Source: Trichostrongylus colubriformis
Lineage: Eukaryota > Nematoda > Chromadorea > Rhabditida > Trichostrongylidae
Assembly (NCBI GenBank): GCA_963978905.1
Contig: OZ022257.1
Location: 19,735,664 to 19,799,663 of the forward strand
DNA: 64,000 nt
Direction of reading: 5' to 3'
The notes under the pieces are model-generated. The model was not told where the DNA came from. It ran no database searches and was given only the letters and a program-made list of their open reading frames with translations. Shown here piece after piece: positions 21,538 through 34,011 of the stretch; position 1 is the stretch's first letter, and each line of letters opens with the position of its first letter. A program made the position numbers and the translations under genes.

Positions 21538-22032
21538 GCTACAGCAAAATGAAAAAGTCACGTGAGATATTATCGTAAACACTCCCAATCAATGCAGAGA
21601 TTTTGTATCAGAGCATAGCAAAACATGTCTCGGTGCCATAGTAGTGGAGGAGGGTGCGTATGACTTATTGCGTGACTGACGTGTTCGAACTGTTGAACGC
21701 TGGGAAGTACTGATAGGGGGATGGTAAATGGAGAAATGTGCCGAGGTACTCACTACCGAGACGCGTGAGCTTGCGTCGCGGTTCGTCGTCATTGGGCACA
21801 GGCTTTCGCGTAAGAGAAAGCATGTGGCGAGACACCCGCAGAGTGTACTACGCATGACTGGTAGGTAGGCCAACGTTGATCGCGTTGGGTATTTCGACAA
21901 AAGGGGAGAATGCTGTGGGGGTAGCGGTAAAGTCACTGCGGGTGGCCGTTGTTGTCGCGACTGGGGTTGGAAATCGCGGATTTATTTGTGGCTGAGGCTT
22001 TCGGTTCGCGCTATTGAAATCCCGGGGCTTCA

Positions 22033-22335
22033 GTCAAGGTCGCTTTTTCCAGAAGGATGTTGCAGTTCTACAGCGATATCTGACGACACCCCAATATTAG
22101 CCCCACGTCGGGGCTTCTTTCCCTCACGATGCGCGCGAAGCGCGCGCCACTGTTGGCTGGCCGCTTCAGCGGCGAGTCAAAAGTTGCTTTTTCTGCACCG
22201 ATGTTACAACCCAACAACGCTATTTGGCGACACCCCATATTAGCCTCCACGTTTAGGGGCTTCCTTCCCTTGCAGTGCGCGCGAAGCGCGCGCGACTCTC
22301 AACTCGTCGCTTCAGCGACGAATCAAGAGTCGCTC
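22033..22335 (+). repeat. Tandem repeat (143 + 146 bases, plus a partial third) with GC palindromes
   Basis: Units start at 22033, 22176 and about 22322. Each full unit has a GTCGCTTTTT-like start, a GACACCCC-ATATTAGCC block, the perfect palindrome GCGCGCGAAGCGCGCGC or its variant, and a CGCTTCAGCG hairpin. The array lies 0.5 kb upstream of the Lifeguard start codon, in the gap to upb-1. No coding is seen. Confidence 0.85.
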
Positions 22336-23189
22336 TTTTACACCGTAGTGGGCGAAGATCTCATGTGCTGCTCACGAAGAGCCTTGCCCGATGAGATAAT
22401 GAGACTTAGAGTTTATAAGCATGCCGACGCGCCATATGATAGAGGCCGCGACGCGTGAGCTCATGCGTGAGTTCCTCTGCACATTTGTCCGTTTACCGAC
22501 CCTCGTACTGGTCAGTGAGAGTCGGTGGAGACCCTCCTTCACGTTTTATGCTGCTAGGTCGCATACATGCAAAAACGTGCAAAGGTCGATTTCACGACTT
22601 CTTTCTTACGAGAAAGGATGTTTCAACTTACATTAAGATTAAGCGTCGAGTCGCGCGGAGCGCGAAATTTATGCGCAAGAGCAGGATTTCGTGGCAACAG
22701 CGTGCGATTGCGTAAGAAGAGCAGTTACCGTGTTCCATGCATATCTTCATTGAATTCGCTGCCGCATCAATTTTGTTTTGATCCTGTTCTCTTTTTATTG
22801 GACCACGCCCCGTGCAAATCATGCATGCAGTCATTCGATTTTTTATGCTGTTTTATTCTTACATACATCATTTCTGCTCTTCTGGACTTTAGGCGGCGTT
22901 CATAGTTGTCGAATTTGCGTTTCTGCAGAATTTTGAAATCTTTTGAAAAAATTAGGTACGACCGACCAGAGATGTAGAAATTGCTTGAGCTTTTGTGGGA
23001 ACGCAGAATTGTCTGAAATCGAAACGTATCTGATCCTTTTCCGCACATTCCATCATTCCGCATTCCCTCAAAAATGCAAATTTCACGGCAGATTCCACGG
23101 TAAAATTGAAATCCATCACTGTGAATACGATTAGGCCAAGACACTGGATTAGGTGACCGGAAAAAGCAAGTTGCATGGGTGGGAGTCGA

Positions 23190-23500
23190 TTGATAGAATT
23201 TTCGCTTCGCGACGCCGTCACCACTACTCGCTGCATTCGGTTGGAATTCCGCTCAGTATGCAGTGGGCTGGTATCGTGAAGGACCTTCAATGATTGCAGG
23301 TTGGAAGCTCCGGAAGTTCTTATATGTTGTGGTTGTTGCTATGCCAATAAAACTACGAACAATTCGCACTCGCCGTGGGCGGCCGCGCGAAAATTCGACC
23401 AGTCGACCCCCACCCGAACTGCATCATCGTGCGCGACGAGCGCCTTCCCGCGCTCGATGCAAGTACATAGACCGCCCGTTGACTCCAGCCTGACCCAATT
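23190..23500 (+). repeat. Dispersed repeat family R1, copy 2 (uninterrupted)
   Basis: The block GGTTGGAATTCCGCTCAG then TATGCAGTGGGCTGG continues through GACCTTCAATGATTGCAGG, TCTTATATGTTGTGGTTG and GGGCGGCCGCGCG. It matches 51040-51380 on the other strand and 5970-6260 on this strand. It lies between the upb-1 3' end and the Lifeguard 5' end. Confidence 0.72.
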
Positions 23501-23880
23501 TGGGTGTCTAGCATACACCTAAGCCTGGATAGTGAAGAGGAAAAATGAAGGGACACGGAGAGCCTCCGAGGATGTGAAGGCTTGATGAAAATTGATGTTT
23601 GAACGTTGATTTCCTCCAGCAGCACCTCTTCAAGCATGTTCTTGTAGTGCATCACCTGATAACGTAAAGCAGGTGCATGGAAAGGAGCTGTCCCTGTGAC
23701 AGCACTTTCTGGAATATCCTAATTTTAGTATAAAAGTCGTTTTCTCCGGAACAAGAGTCTTGAAGAAAGTCACACTTCGTCATCACCAGCTTTAACTTTT
23801 CGCCATACATACAATAGCCCGTTGTACTCGATGTATTTTTCTGGTTGTCATTCTAGTGAACTGCATAACTGCTTAGGTAC

Positions 23881-23886
23881 TTTATT
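23881..23886 (-). promoter_or_regulatory. Likely polyadenylation signal of upb-1
   Basis: AATAAA on the minus strand lies about 60 bases past the stop codon at 23949-23951, a normal place for a nematode 3' end. Confidence 0.6.
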
Positions 23887-23948
23887 ATTACAAGAGAACA
23901 GTTTGAGGAGGAAATCATAAAATCTTTGGATTAATTGATGATGATTGA

Positions 23949-26900
23949 TTAAGTTTCCTTTATGTAGTCTGGCTTATAGGAAGGATCAGCAGCCTTTGCG
24001 AAACTTTTCGCATACAGATCCAGTCGGTTCGTCATCTGAAAATATTTATACTGACAACAGTGCGGCACATGTGAAGCACTTCACTGTTAAGCAAATTGAT
24101 ACTAGCTGATCCACTGTCATCACTCACCCTGAAGCCCCAGGTGTCCTTAGTTTGTCGACAAAGATTGAGGTCAATCTCGGCTATAAGAACTCCGTCCTTA
24201 GTACGCGATAATCCCTTAAACAATTTTCTATTGAAATCTGTCTGTTGTTTTACATAGGCCAGTAAAATTAGTGAATTTCAGTGGGAACCTACAGGTGTTC
24301 GACTTCCATCAGGGGCTGCGATATAGCTGCTTCCGTAGAAGTGGCCGAAGTCGCGGTGAGCTGAAATCAATAACCTTATTCAATATCCCCGAACACTTGG
24401 GTTCACAGATCTCCTACCCTACACTGTACATTTTAAGGATACCATATCTGATCACCGTGGCAAAAAATGCCTCGCCTTATTTATAAAAAGGTTCCACGAT
24501 AACAAAGCGACGAAAAGGGACATTTTGATGCGCCTGCGTTTACCCGCTTGGTCAAGGAGGCGCTCTTTCGCAGAGGAGTGGTGCTGTGCTCTTATTGCTG
24601 AATGCAAGAGGGTGACCGTGGTGCAGAATCATCGTATGTATGGGCTAAATAACAGTGTTTAACACAGCTAGCTCGTATGCTCCTACTTATGTATATGAAC
24701 ATCTATTTTCGGCGGTGTGCTCAAGTCGCAGTAGGTGCCGGGGAGAAGCAGTGCCTTTTGGACTATTCGTTCCAGAGGGTATAATTGTGTAAATTAAAAC
24801 GACTGTAAATTTTTTTCACAAGCCATGGCCGTCTCAGACAGCTATCATTAAGTGCGTGGAGGACCGGAAGCGGGGGTGGACTTTACCATCACAAAGCACA
24901 CTCTCCGATTTCACTAATGGGTGGCATAAATGGACGTATAGATGAGTGTGGATTCAATAAAGTTGCCAGTGCTGTGTGACGCACGAAATACATCGCAAAG
25001 CCAAAACTGGTAAATCATAAAGCTTATAACTGTGACTGTGAGCTACTACGAGAGACACAATACGATCTTGTAAAAGTATGATTATCACATAACTACTGAA
25101 AATTACTTCATACAGCTAAGTCTCCCGTAAATTCTAGTGTCTTTGAGGTTTTAAAGTGTTTGCAATAGCTGCCAGAAGAATGTTCAACATCAAATCCGAA
25201 GTGTCCCAATCCCAGGCATGGATACGAAGTTAGAAACCTCATTGATTGGTTGATTGTATTGGTTTCCATTGTCCTCTCCAAACCTCTACGGAGCATATTT
25301 AAAAGCACACCACAGATAATAAGATATTGGCTTACTTTTTTTGGGCGAGTAGGTTCTTGGATAAGTACTCAACTGCACCTTTGTTGCGGCTGCACGGTGT
25401 GCTCTCACGATGTTGTGCCTGCTTGGACACAACCAAGCCACGCCCACCCAACCAAATCACACCTGGCTTTGGGCGAACGAAGTTCCAACGTGTGAGAGCA
25501 CCACGTTGGAAATTCGTTCGCCCAGGTGTGATGTGATTGGGCGGAAGGTAACTTAGGGGAAAATAATTCAGTGAAACAGCCATTCCGATGATGAAGGCAG
25601 CTTCTACGTCGAAAAAGGCCTAATGTGATTTGGTTTGGTGGGCGTGGCTTGGTTGTGTTGATGCAGGCACAACAGCGTTAGGGTGCACCGTGCTGCCGTA
25701 AGAAAGGTAAGTGTGAGTGGTTATCCAAAGGATCTACTCACCCAAGAAAGTGAGTCACTGTTCTGACTGTCACATTGTGTGCCTAACAGCTCTGGACAGG
25801 GTAGTGCTGTCGATAGGGTAGGGCTGATCGGATAAAAGGATGGTCACAGGTAGCTTTCAATCTGATCCACCGCGCGCTGCCTATGCTGGACCTTGCTACC
25901 CACTTTAAGCAGGAGAAGTAGCAGTTGTGGAGGAGGGTGAAGCGTTGGTGGCGCCATCTCTTAGAATTAGCTATTGGATGGTCGACGTTAATTACCTGGA
26001 AGTCCGTTACCAGACGTGAACTCGTTCGGAAAAACCTCGGTTCCCACTCGATTGATAGCAGCTGTGAAGCAATGATTGGCAATAGCTGCGTTGCGAGCTT
26101 CAATTCGCCACAAGGGCTCACTGAAATGAAAAGGTTTAAGAAAGGTCTATAACGTCACTGAAACACACTTCTTCCATGCTGAATTCAATCCTCATGAATC
26201 ATTATCGCACTCTAAAAGCTCATTTAAATACCGCTCCAGCTGAAAAGAAACCCATCAATCACAGGGAGTCTGGTCGTACCTGAGTGTACCGACAGTGGCG
26301 GAAGGATTGAAGATGATTTCGGCGCCGTTCAACGCATACATCATCCAGTTTTGAGGATGATGACGTCCGTAACAGATATTGATGGCAATCTTTCCTATAA
26401 CCCGGATTAATCGAGAAAATGTTGTCGGTGTACAATCATTGTGCCATCTTCAAAATGATGACAGCTACATATACTCGTGCATTCGTCATTTCGGAGCCAT
26501 TCACTCACCAAAGATTGTCTGGAAAACTGGATGACCAAGTGTTGACTCCATGTAGTAAGTCGACTAAAACAACCATTTAATTTGAAAACTCGGACATCTT
26601 AGAATGGAGACGTTTTCTACCACGATTGTTACTCAGATAAAGTCTTAGAAGATATTATTGCAAGGGAAAAGCACACGTATGACGCGCTCTACATAAAGCG
26701 AGTGATGAAGGTAAACTCCTGAAAGGAAAGCATCGTGGAAGAGAAAACTAACCTCGTTGAAATCGCCAACTCTGGGAATATGATTCTTGCGATTTTTGCC
26801 GATGACTTTCCCAGTGTGAGAAATAACAACGGCTGCATTCCAGATGACGTCATCTTTCGACTCGTCTCTTTCCAAAATCGGATTGATGATCACCATACCA

Positions 26901-29900
26901 TACTTCGCAGCCAACTGAAACCGAAATAGGTATCAGAAGAGACCCTTTCTATTGCTATGAGAAGCCATTTTTCGAGCTCCTTTGTACTGCATTTTTTGTC
27001 GAAAGCGAAAGCAATCAAGTAAGACAAGCCATGTGCGAGTTCGTGGGGGTGCGAAGCAATCAGGACAGATGCAGTGTGGGAGGTGTGGAAGGTCAATCAT
27101 GAATGATGCCCCCTTCCTTCCTTCATAGTGGAAAGCCTTTCAGGAAATGAAGCGCTTCTCGAAAACGATGCTCTGCGTCATGTATGTAGGTACACGCGCA
27201 TGAAATATAGAGCTGCGATGCAACCCTAGCAATACCAAAAAAGCGTGGAAGAAAGGTGGATGATTCGAATCTTTTTTGGGACAAGTTTGCACCTTTCGGA
27301 TATTTTGGATTCGTAATTGTCTGAATATGGAACGCACGTGCAATAAAGTTTTACCATGTGACGTTACACCCGATTATCAGTTTCTAGTGGATTTGACGAA
27401 CCAATTTTTTGCCTGCTGGCGCTTTCGGCGTGCGAGCCGGGAATTTCCGCATGAAGCGATAAGCGTGCGCAGAAAGCGAGTACAGCACGGAGACACTTGT
27501 GCCCCATTTGCAAAAATCTTCCAGCGCTCATGAATAATGGACGCCTGCATATCTTATGTAAGCACCCTCTGCTGAAAAATTTCTGAAAGAGCTCCGTCCC
27601 TGAAAGCCTGGAAGACCTTTCTCATTCTCGACCACTGGCTATCTCTCTCAATGCACTTCTTCGAGGTTGAGATGTACGATTGCTTTGTCTACGGATTTCC
27701 GACAAATTCTCAAAGGCCATCATGAAAGTCGCTTTTTCAAACTATCCGTTTGTGCGCACACCGTAGCTTGTTCCCATCCAGCTGTAACCAGTACGATTTT
27801 GTCACCATGCGCTAACCGACGAGGCGAATGAACTCGCTGCATGGAAAGCACTCGAACGTGGAACTTCCTATTCACCGGCAGCTTTCATGTGTTTCTCTGT
27901 GGTGGCAATCGTTGCAGTGCAACTTGTGTTGATTTCGCGGCAGAATAGTAGCGATTTCACACGGCTAATTGATGAATAAACAGCCTTATTTATTACCGCG
28001 CCAAACGAACTTCAGAGACACTACTTGTGACAACTGGGAGTGGCTGTCGGGAAGATATACCTATACATCCTAAATGTCCGAAAAACAGAAACAACGGGAT
28101 TGGTGTTTTTTTCATCATGACTTGAGTTCTATAAACATATTCCATGAAGAAATTGTCACTGGATTCATAGTGTCGAGGTCTATGAAATAGCTATACTTGA
28201 AAGTACTTGAGTTCTGTAGACTTATTCCATGAACAAATATCACTGAATTCAGATAGTTGAAGTTTATTCAATAGCTCTTTGAGAATATCGAAAGTTTTAG
28301 CTTTAGTGTTCTCAAACGGTCACTCGGAAATAATAACGAACGCGGCTCGTGTCTTAAAAAAGGCAATTGCAATCACGGAAGTTCTCAGCAAATATTCAAA
28401 CGAATATCCCTTCATTAGCTTCAATATGGGAGCAGTATTTTTGCCATTGTTTCTACTCATCACATACTCACTTATTCCGGGCATTCATTTCGCACCTCGA
28501 TACTACTTACCAATTTGGGCTACTGCACAGATCTGCCCGAAAGCAAGAAAAAATTATTTAGTGTGGAAATGGCCAATACTGATCAACGGATTTCAAAGTC
28601 CATATCGCAGAATTCCACACTGTGATACGCGCAGTACTGAGCGTCACCCAACTGGTGTTCCCATAAACAACTAACACTATTTGAAATTTCACGCAATTTA
28701 GCGGCCGAAACATTTACTTTGCTACTGATATCGGAGTACAAAATACGTCCACTTGCTGTACTTGACCTTTACAGGTGATTGATTATCGCGCCACATTCGA
28801 AAATCCAGATTTAGCGGTTGACTCCTTGTTACCAATGACATCGCATTAGGAGCAAAGTTTGTTCACTGCCTGAATATTTGACCCTTGGGCTGCAGCAGTT
28901 ACTAAATGGGGGTTGAGGGTTTGACGGTCGATGGTTTTAGATTTATTCTCGTTGAATGCTCACAAGTAGTCTACATACTGAAAACCGAATTCTTGTACAT
29001 ATTAAGTGGTGGATCCAGTTGTCAGTTACCAATACTCATCATCCCTCTAGGCATTCACCACCATTTAGCGTTTCACATTCGATACGGGCATCTTGATACC
29101 GCATCAGGAAGTGGTTACTAGCTTCAGAACTACTAATCGCATCTCGATCGTTCATATAAATATTTTTTTCGAAAGAGATGGGTTATTATTTCGAGGCCTG
29201 CACGGCTCACCGGTCAATATATCGCTGCAACTGATACCAGATTAAATCAAGTACGCTCACTGAGTGCATCTGGTGCGTATTATCACACCTTGTCAGTCGT
29301 TATCAGTTCCAAGTCGTCATTATTAAGAACCCCAACACTCATGAGTGTGAACACTCCACCGTCAGCTGAGAAAGCGAAACGAATTTCATCCCATCCAATG
29401 CTCGCAATGGTTTTTGGATCACTCACCATTAATTTTCCCGTTCCACCCTGCAAAGTATATGAGTTCAATGCTTCACGGTCAACACTAAAAGCGGAACGGA
29501 TTTTGGCGACAATTGCTTCCTGACGCCCTTTATCTTATCAGCCGTTATCCATTTGAATCAATCACCATTACTGTCCTCGTACCACTTTAAATAATTTCTG
29601 TGAGTATCAATGCTCCACCCTTAACCTGAAAAGCGCAACGGACAGAAAGTGATAGCAACTGATAAGGAGCGTCGCAAGGCGAATTTCACGAAAGTTGTTG
29701 TGCCTTTTGGGATGACTCTAGAACATTGACACTCATAGGTGTTATGCGGGGTGGGACTGAGACATCAATGGCGGATGATCCACATTGATAACGGATGAGA
29801 AGATTCGATATGGAATCATAAGCGAAATGTCGTGAAATCTGCTTCGCTCTTCGCGTTCACCCTGTAGCGTTGACACTTATATATTTTGCGAGGTGAGACG

Positions 29901-32900
29901 GGACATTCGATAGGTGATCCAAACTGATGACAACTGATTAGATTAGATACGGATCGTCAGAAGTCAAATATCGCCAAATTCGTTTGGCATTCTCTATTGA
30001 CAGTGGGATGTTTGTACTCATAATTATTACAGGGGGTGGTACGGAAACCTCAGAAGTGACGGATCGAATCTGATAACAACTGCTAAGGGCTGATGAGAGT
30101 CACTAGCAACCTGACAGAAATACATTACACATAGTTGAAGTGTACGAAGCTTAGTATCTCAGGATAAGCACACTTGGTTTGTGTTCTGATATCGGTTGCA
30201 CAGTGTGTCGACCGCTAGACTGCTTAACTTTCCAAATAACAGCCTCTCTTATTTGATAATGGTATGTACGTGAATGATCCCTGCTATATATAAGGCGCTT
30301 CGTCTGCCTTGCTGAGCATCTAATTACAACATTTTGGTGGTAGATCCATATGCCACTTATCGATGCTTATCGCTTTGTAAACATGCAGTTTTGGAGTTTT
30401 ACTTAATTGGAGTTTTACATAGTCAGCGGCCGATAACCATTATCGTTGCTGGTACCGCATGAGAAGATGTATCAACTGCTTTCCATCACTTTCCATCACG
30501 AATCTAGGTAGTATCTTGATCATCCATGCAGATCTCAGCATCAAAATACATGCGCCTACTTGGCAGTTAAACGGTCGATACATTGCCAACTGATATCAGA
30601 ACGCAAACAAGATATTTTTACCCAACGGCATTTAGCATCAGACGATTTTACTATGGCTGTCGACAGTATGGTAAGTGGTGTACTGGATTCCATTCCATCC
30701 ACTTAACCCGTAGGAGCCCGCGCATGTTGCGACTAGCAGCCGCGTGTTACCGCCTTGCCCGATGGATCGTCGCGACTGCAGCTCATACATGGGCTACGTA
30801 GGCTGTCGCTGCCCATTTTTTGGGAAGTGCTCGTATTTTTGCAGGAAACGCGGACGGGAGGCAAAAATCTATGGGTCACGAAATCTTGAACTATGTTGCG
30901 ATCTCGCGCACTTCTGCCGACCGACTGCCGCTCATGATTTCACGTGCGCACTAGTTGCGCTAGCTCAACTGGTAAAATAATCGGAGGTGAACAAATTTCG
31001 TTCTTGACCCAATAACAGTTGTAAAAAAAGAGAGCGACAGATAAATGATCTGGACCCACAAAAAGTGGCTGGCATGACAAACAGTGATGAGGCTGAATTA
31101 TCAACAAACTATAAGGCTCAAGCGCTAAATGCTCAGATCATGCTCCACTATCGGTGGGAACCATGCTCCAGTATCAGTAGGAGTGTTTTGAAAATACACT
31201 AAAAATTGGATTAACTGAAAATACGAAAAAATACTGAATTATGCGATATGGACTTCTTTGAAATCGATTGGTCAGAATCGGTCAATCCATATCACATAAT
31301 TCCACCGCTTTTCTCAAGCACTACTTTGCAATAGCTCAAGTGGTATCAGCAACCAAGCAAGAGCCGATTTTGGATTTCGTCTTCACCTCCCTTCTACTCC
31401 CTACGCAACCATAATTTCCAAGAAATCCGCTTTTCAGTTTTTGTAGAGAGCCTAAGCGAAGATCTGTCGAGAGATAAGTACGGCAGAAGATCTGACTAAG
31501 TAATCTACTCAGCCTGATCGCGACGATTCATTCCATAGCGTTCTCGCTACCAAGTGTTTCAGTCAAACTACCAACAGAGACTATTGCTCATAATTACGTA
31601 ATCCTGTAGAGAGAATAAGTATCATCAAACTATGAAGTTGCGCATTGTATAATAATACTCATAGTTTTTTTTAAAAAGTGTAATTATATCGCTAATTAAT
31701 GGTTATTCACACCTCTGCGAGGAATTTCGTTGTGGGACCATTTTCAGCAGATTCGGCAAATTCCGTCCACGGCAGTCGCTCCCTCGTACAAAAGGCGAAC
31801 GGCATCACTGAAACACACTTTATTTTACTTCATTTTGAGAAAGTACCCTGCCCCTCAACTGAAAAGCCCTCTACTTACTCCATGTCTCTTGCAAACAAAC
31901 GATGTTGGCTCCTGCTAGAGCTGCCGCCTCGATCATCGGGGCCATTTTCTCGTAAAGCCCTCTTTTCTGCTCGTGCACTGGCGCGGTTGTTGGCACCGCA
32001 ATGGAATTTTGAATAACAGCGACTCGGACCTAGAAAAGTAAAAAAAACGGTGAGGATAGGTAAGAAAACCATTGATGATGTACCAAATTGTATGAAGAAG
32101 GCATCCCACTATGGACATTACTTTTACCTAAGCCTGAAAGGAAAAAGAATCCCTTCTTTCCTGCATTGAGCTTAATGCAAAAATGTATGCCTTGGTATGC
32201 AGATTGACCTTAAAAGCCCCTCCAACTTGCTTAGATGTGTAATTTCTTATAAGAAGCCCCTTACCCTCATTCAGATAGCACCTGAAAGTCCAAAAATAGC
32301 AGTTGGACCATAAACGTTGAAGGCATCCCGCATGGAACTCGAGGTTTTATTTTCACGAAAAAAGTCATCAGTGTCCCATTAACGCCCAACGACAATGGAA
32401 TTAACACAAAGTTGCCTCTGATCAAATAAGAATTGTAAAGACTAAAAAATATGTCGTATCCCATTTCCCGCCGTACAACCGTACAACTGTCATAACCGTC
32501 ATCGGTGAAGGTTTCCTACTGTTCCGTAACTGAAAATCTGTTTCCATGAGTTTTACGCTAGGATTAGGTTAGGATTAGGATATCATGATATATATGTCAC
32601 TAGGATCAGGTTTCGAAAATCTTTTTGACCAGGCCCAAATTTTGCTTTTCTAGCACTAAGCATTGATAAGATCTCTTGTCTTCTACTGGGCTGGCCTTGC
32701 TAGATGAAATGTGGGTCAGGTGGTCTCGGTTCATTTATTTCCGAAGTTCGTTTCACGGTCACCTTTCCTCATTTCATGTGAATACTGCACTGGTGACTGC
32801 ATCACGCTGCTTGCCACAAACAATTAGGGATTCAGAGTCGACCAGAGGCAAAGCAAGTACTCGCCGATTCTCTCAACCAACCATCACAGATGACAACATC

Positions 32901-33636
32901 AAAAAAAGGTTACAGCACCAAATCAGTCATCTGTGGGGATCTCAATTCTCCCTGGAAAGTTTGCATACTGAGCTTAAGGGTGCAGCTATTGCTTTGGGGG
33001 CTTCTCTTTGAAAGGCTCCTATACCGTGATATAGCGCAGGTCATTTGAAGTGGGTCGTGTCGCCGGAGGTCGCGGCGCCAACCCCTCTGTGCGCGTAGTT
33101 CCTTCACAACGGATGTAGCAGAGTACTGCTTTCGCACGCAGTGACCAACTTCAGTGTCTCCTTTGCAGCTACTGCACGTCTAGCTGCCCCCTCCGAGCAC
33201 TGTCCCTTTCGGACGAATTGTTGGTCAGGGTCAATGCGAGTAAGGGTGAGAGTATAATGAATCGCGACACAGTATATTCTACTCCACGACGGCGCGTATT
33301 GATTAAAAGTGGATTGCAGACCGCAAATCGCTTGGTGGTTCGCAAGGAGTGTTCAAATGAACCTACTATTCTGGGAGGCCGGAGTTGTTCATGTTGAGCA
33401 CTGATCTCGTATCCCTGCAATTCGAAGTTTCCTTCGTTCGCCCGAGCTTTTGCCTCTCCACAAATTTGCAGCTCACTGAACACTTATGTTATTTCAGTTA
33501 TCGTAAAGAGTCAGGAACTGAACACTCACGGATATGCCCGTCCGTAGAGAATCCGACGAACTTCTTCGTAGTCCCTGCCTTGGAGAGAGTTTTTCAATGC
33601 CACCTCAACACCTTCAAACTCTTCCGTCGCAGACAT
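23949..33636 (-). CDS. upb-1: Beta-ureidopropionase (beta-alanine synthase), 11 exons
   Basis: Exons in coding order are 33636-33530, 33475-33367, 32029-31879, 31807-31713, 26914-26753, 26563-26509, 26394-26280, 26120-25996, 24360-24293, 24214-24128 and 24035-23949. Borders and phases all agree, giving 386 aa; the human enzyme has 384. The enzyme hydrolyses N-carbamoyl-beta-alanine to beta-alanine, CO2 and ammonia, the last step of reductive pyrimidine breakdown. The nitrilase triad is intact: Glu120 (NIVCLQETW), Lys197 ([17 protein letters not shown]) and Cys234 ([13 protein letters not shown]), each one residue later than in the human protein. Further marks are [31 protein letters not shown] and [19 protein letters not shown]. 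The start is the first ATG of exon 1, with no targeting peptide, so cytosolic location is inferred. Intron 4 (4.8 kb) contains a tandem array and intron 8 a foldback; all key residues survive, so the gene looks functional. Confidence 0.96.
24785..25010 (+). repeat. Dispersed repeat R3, copy 2
   Basis: CCATGGCCGTCTCAGACAGC and AAGTGCGTGGAGGACCGGAA match 19650-19760. The right part (AATAAAGTTGCCAGT..., then GTGTGACGCACGAAATACAT) matches about 61910-62010. It lies in upb-1 intron 8. Confidence 0.5.
25335..25752. mobile_element. Foldback element in upb-1 intron 8
   Basis: The outer arms (about 25335-25458 and 25618-25752) are inverse copies; both contain CCACGCCCACC and CAGGCACAACA, directly or inverted. 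A second inner pair, GGGCGAACGAAGTTCCAACG and its near-inverse, lies between them. No transposase and no clear target duplication were found. Confidence 0.7.
26915..31712 (-). other. upb-1 intron 4, 4.8 kb
   Basis: The donor GTGTGA follows the exon ending at 31713 and the acceptor GGTTTCAG precedes 26914. The intron holds the repeat array at 28780-30600 and many AT-rich stretches. The open frames inside it (26890-27096, 28279-28674) lack conserved motifs and are taken as chance. Confidence 0.75.
29280..30110. repeat. Diverged tandem repeat array with an internal inversion
   Basis: Units of roughly 150-190 bases share CAACTGATAAG-like, ATTCGTTTCGCTTT-like, ACACTCATAGGTGTT-like and GGGTGGGAC-like blocks. 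From about 29640 to 30110 three units read on the plus strand; from 29280 to about 29620 two units read on the minus strand, so orientation flips near 29630. Weaker related blocks (GTGGTGGATCCAGTTGTCAG near 29010, GGTGGTAGATCCATATGCCA near 30340) suggest that the array or element extends over about 28780-30600. Confidence 0.65.
32118..32283 (-). mobile_element. AGGTGCTATCG-family MITE, partial copy in upb-1 intron 2
   Basis: The right end CTCATTCAGATAGCACCT, preceded by CTTGCTTAGATGTG and an internal TTACCTAAGCC, matches the intact copy at 20141-20346 in reverse orientation. The other terminus is missing. Confidence 0.55.
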
Positions 33637-34011
33637 TTCGAAGGACGAACTCTAGAAAATGAACATTACCGCTTGCGCAGGGATCTCATTTCTTATTCGA
33701 GTAGATACGCCTGTGACTGATAATGAAGGCCATGAACCATGTACAGGGTGTGCTATTAAGGTCGAAAATTCGCGTGGCCGCGTTTGAAGCGCGACGAAAT
33801 GGTGCGTACTATAAAAGTTGAGCCTTGAAGCAATTGGGCCCAGCATAGGGCATAGAGCACCATCATGGCTCGTGGACTCATACAATAGGACGCACATGGC
33901 TCGATCATCGCGTCGCAGGTCGGATGCCGCAACTCGAACTCTCTGTCTTGATGGCACGTATCTATTATGTACAACAACGGAAAGCTACTCAGTCTACGAT
34001 TAGTAAAGAGG

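Noticed and set aside
21537..23949. An operon joining upb-1 and the Lifeguard gene
   Set aside because: They are in the same orientation, but the gap is 2.4 kb and filled by a tandem repeat and an R1 copy. Nematode operon spacing is usually a few hundred bases.
26890..27096. An extra upb-1 exon between exons 4 and 5
   Set aside because: The protein aligns without a gap across the junction (FLAE to LAAKYG) in correct phase, so no further exon is needed.
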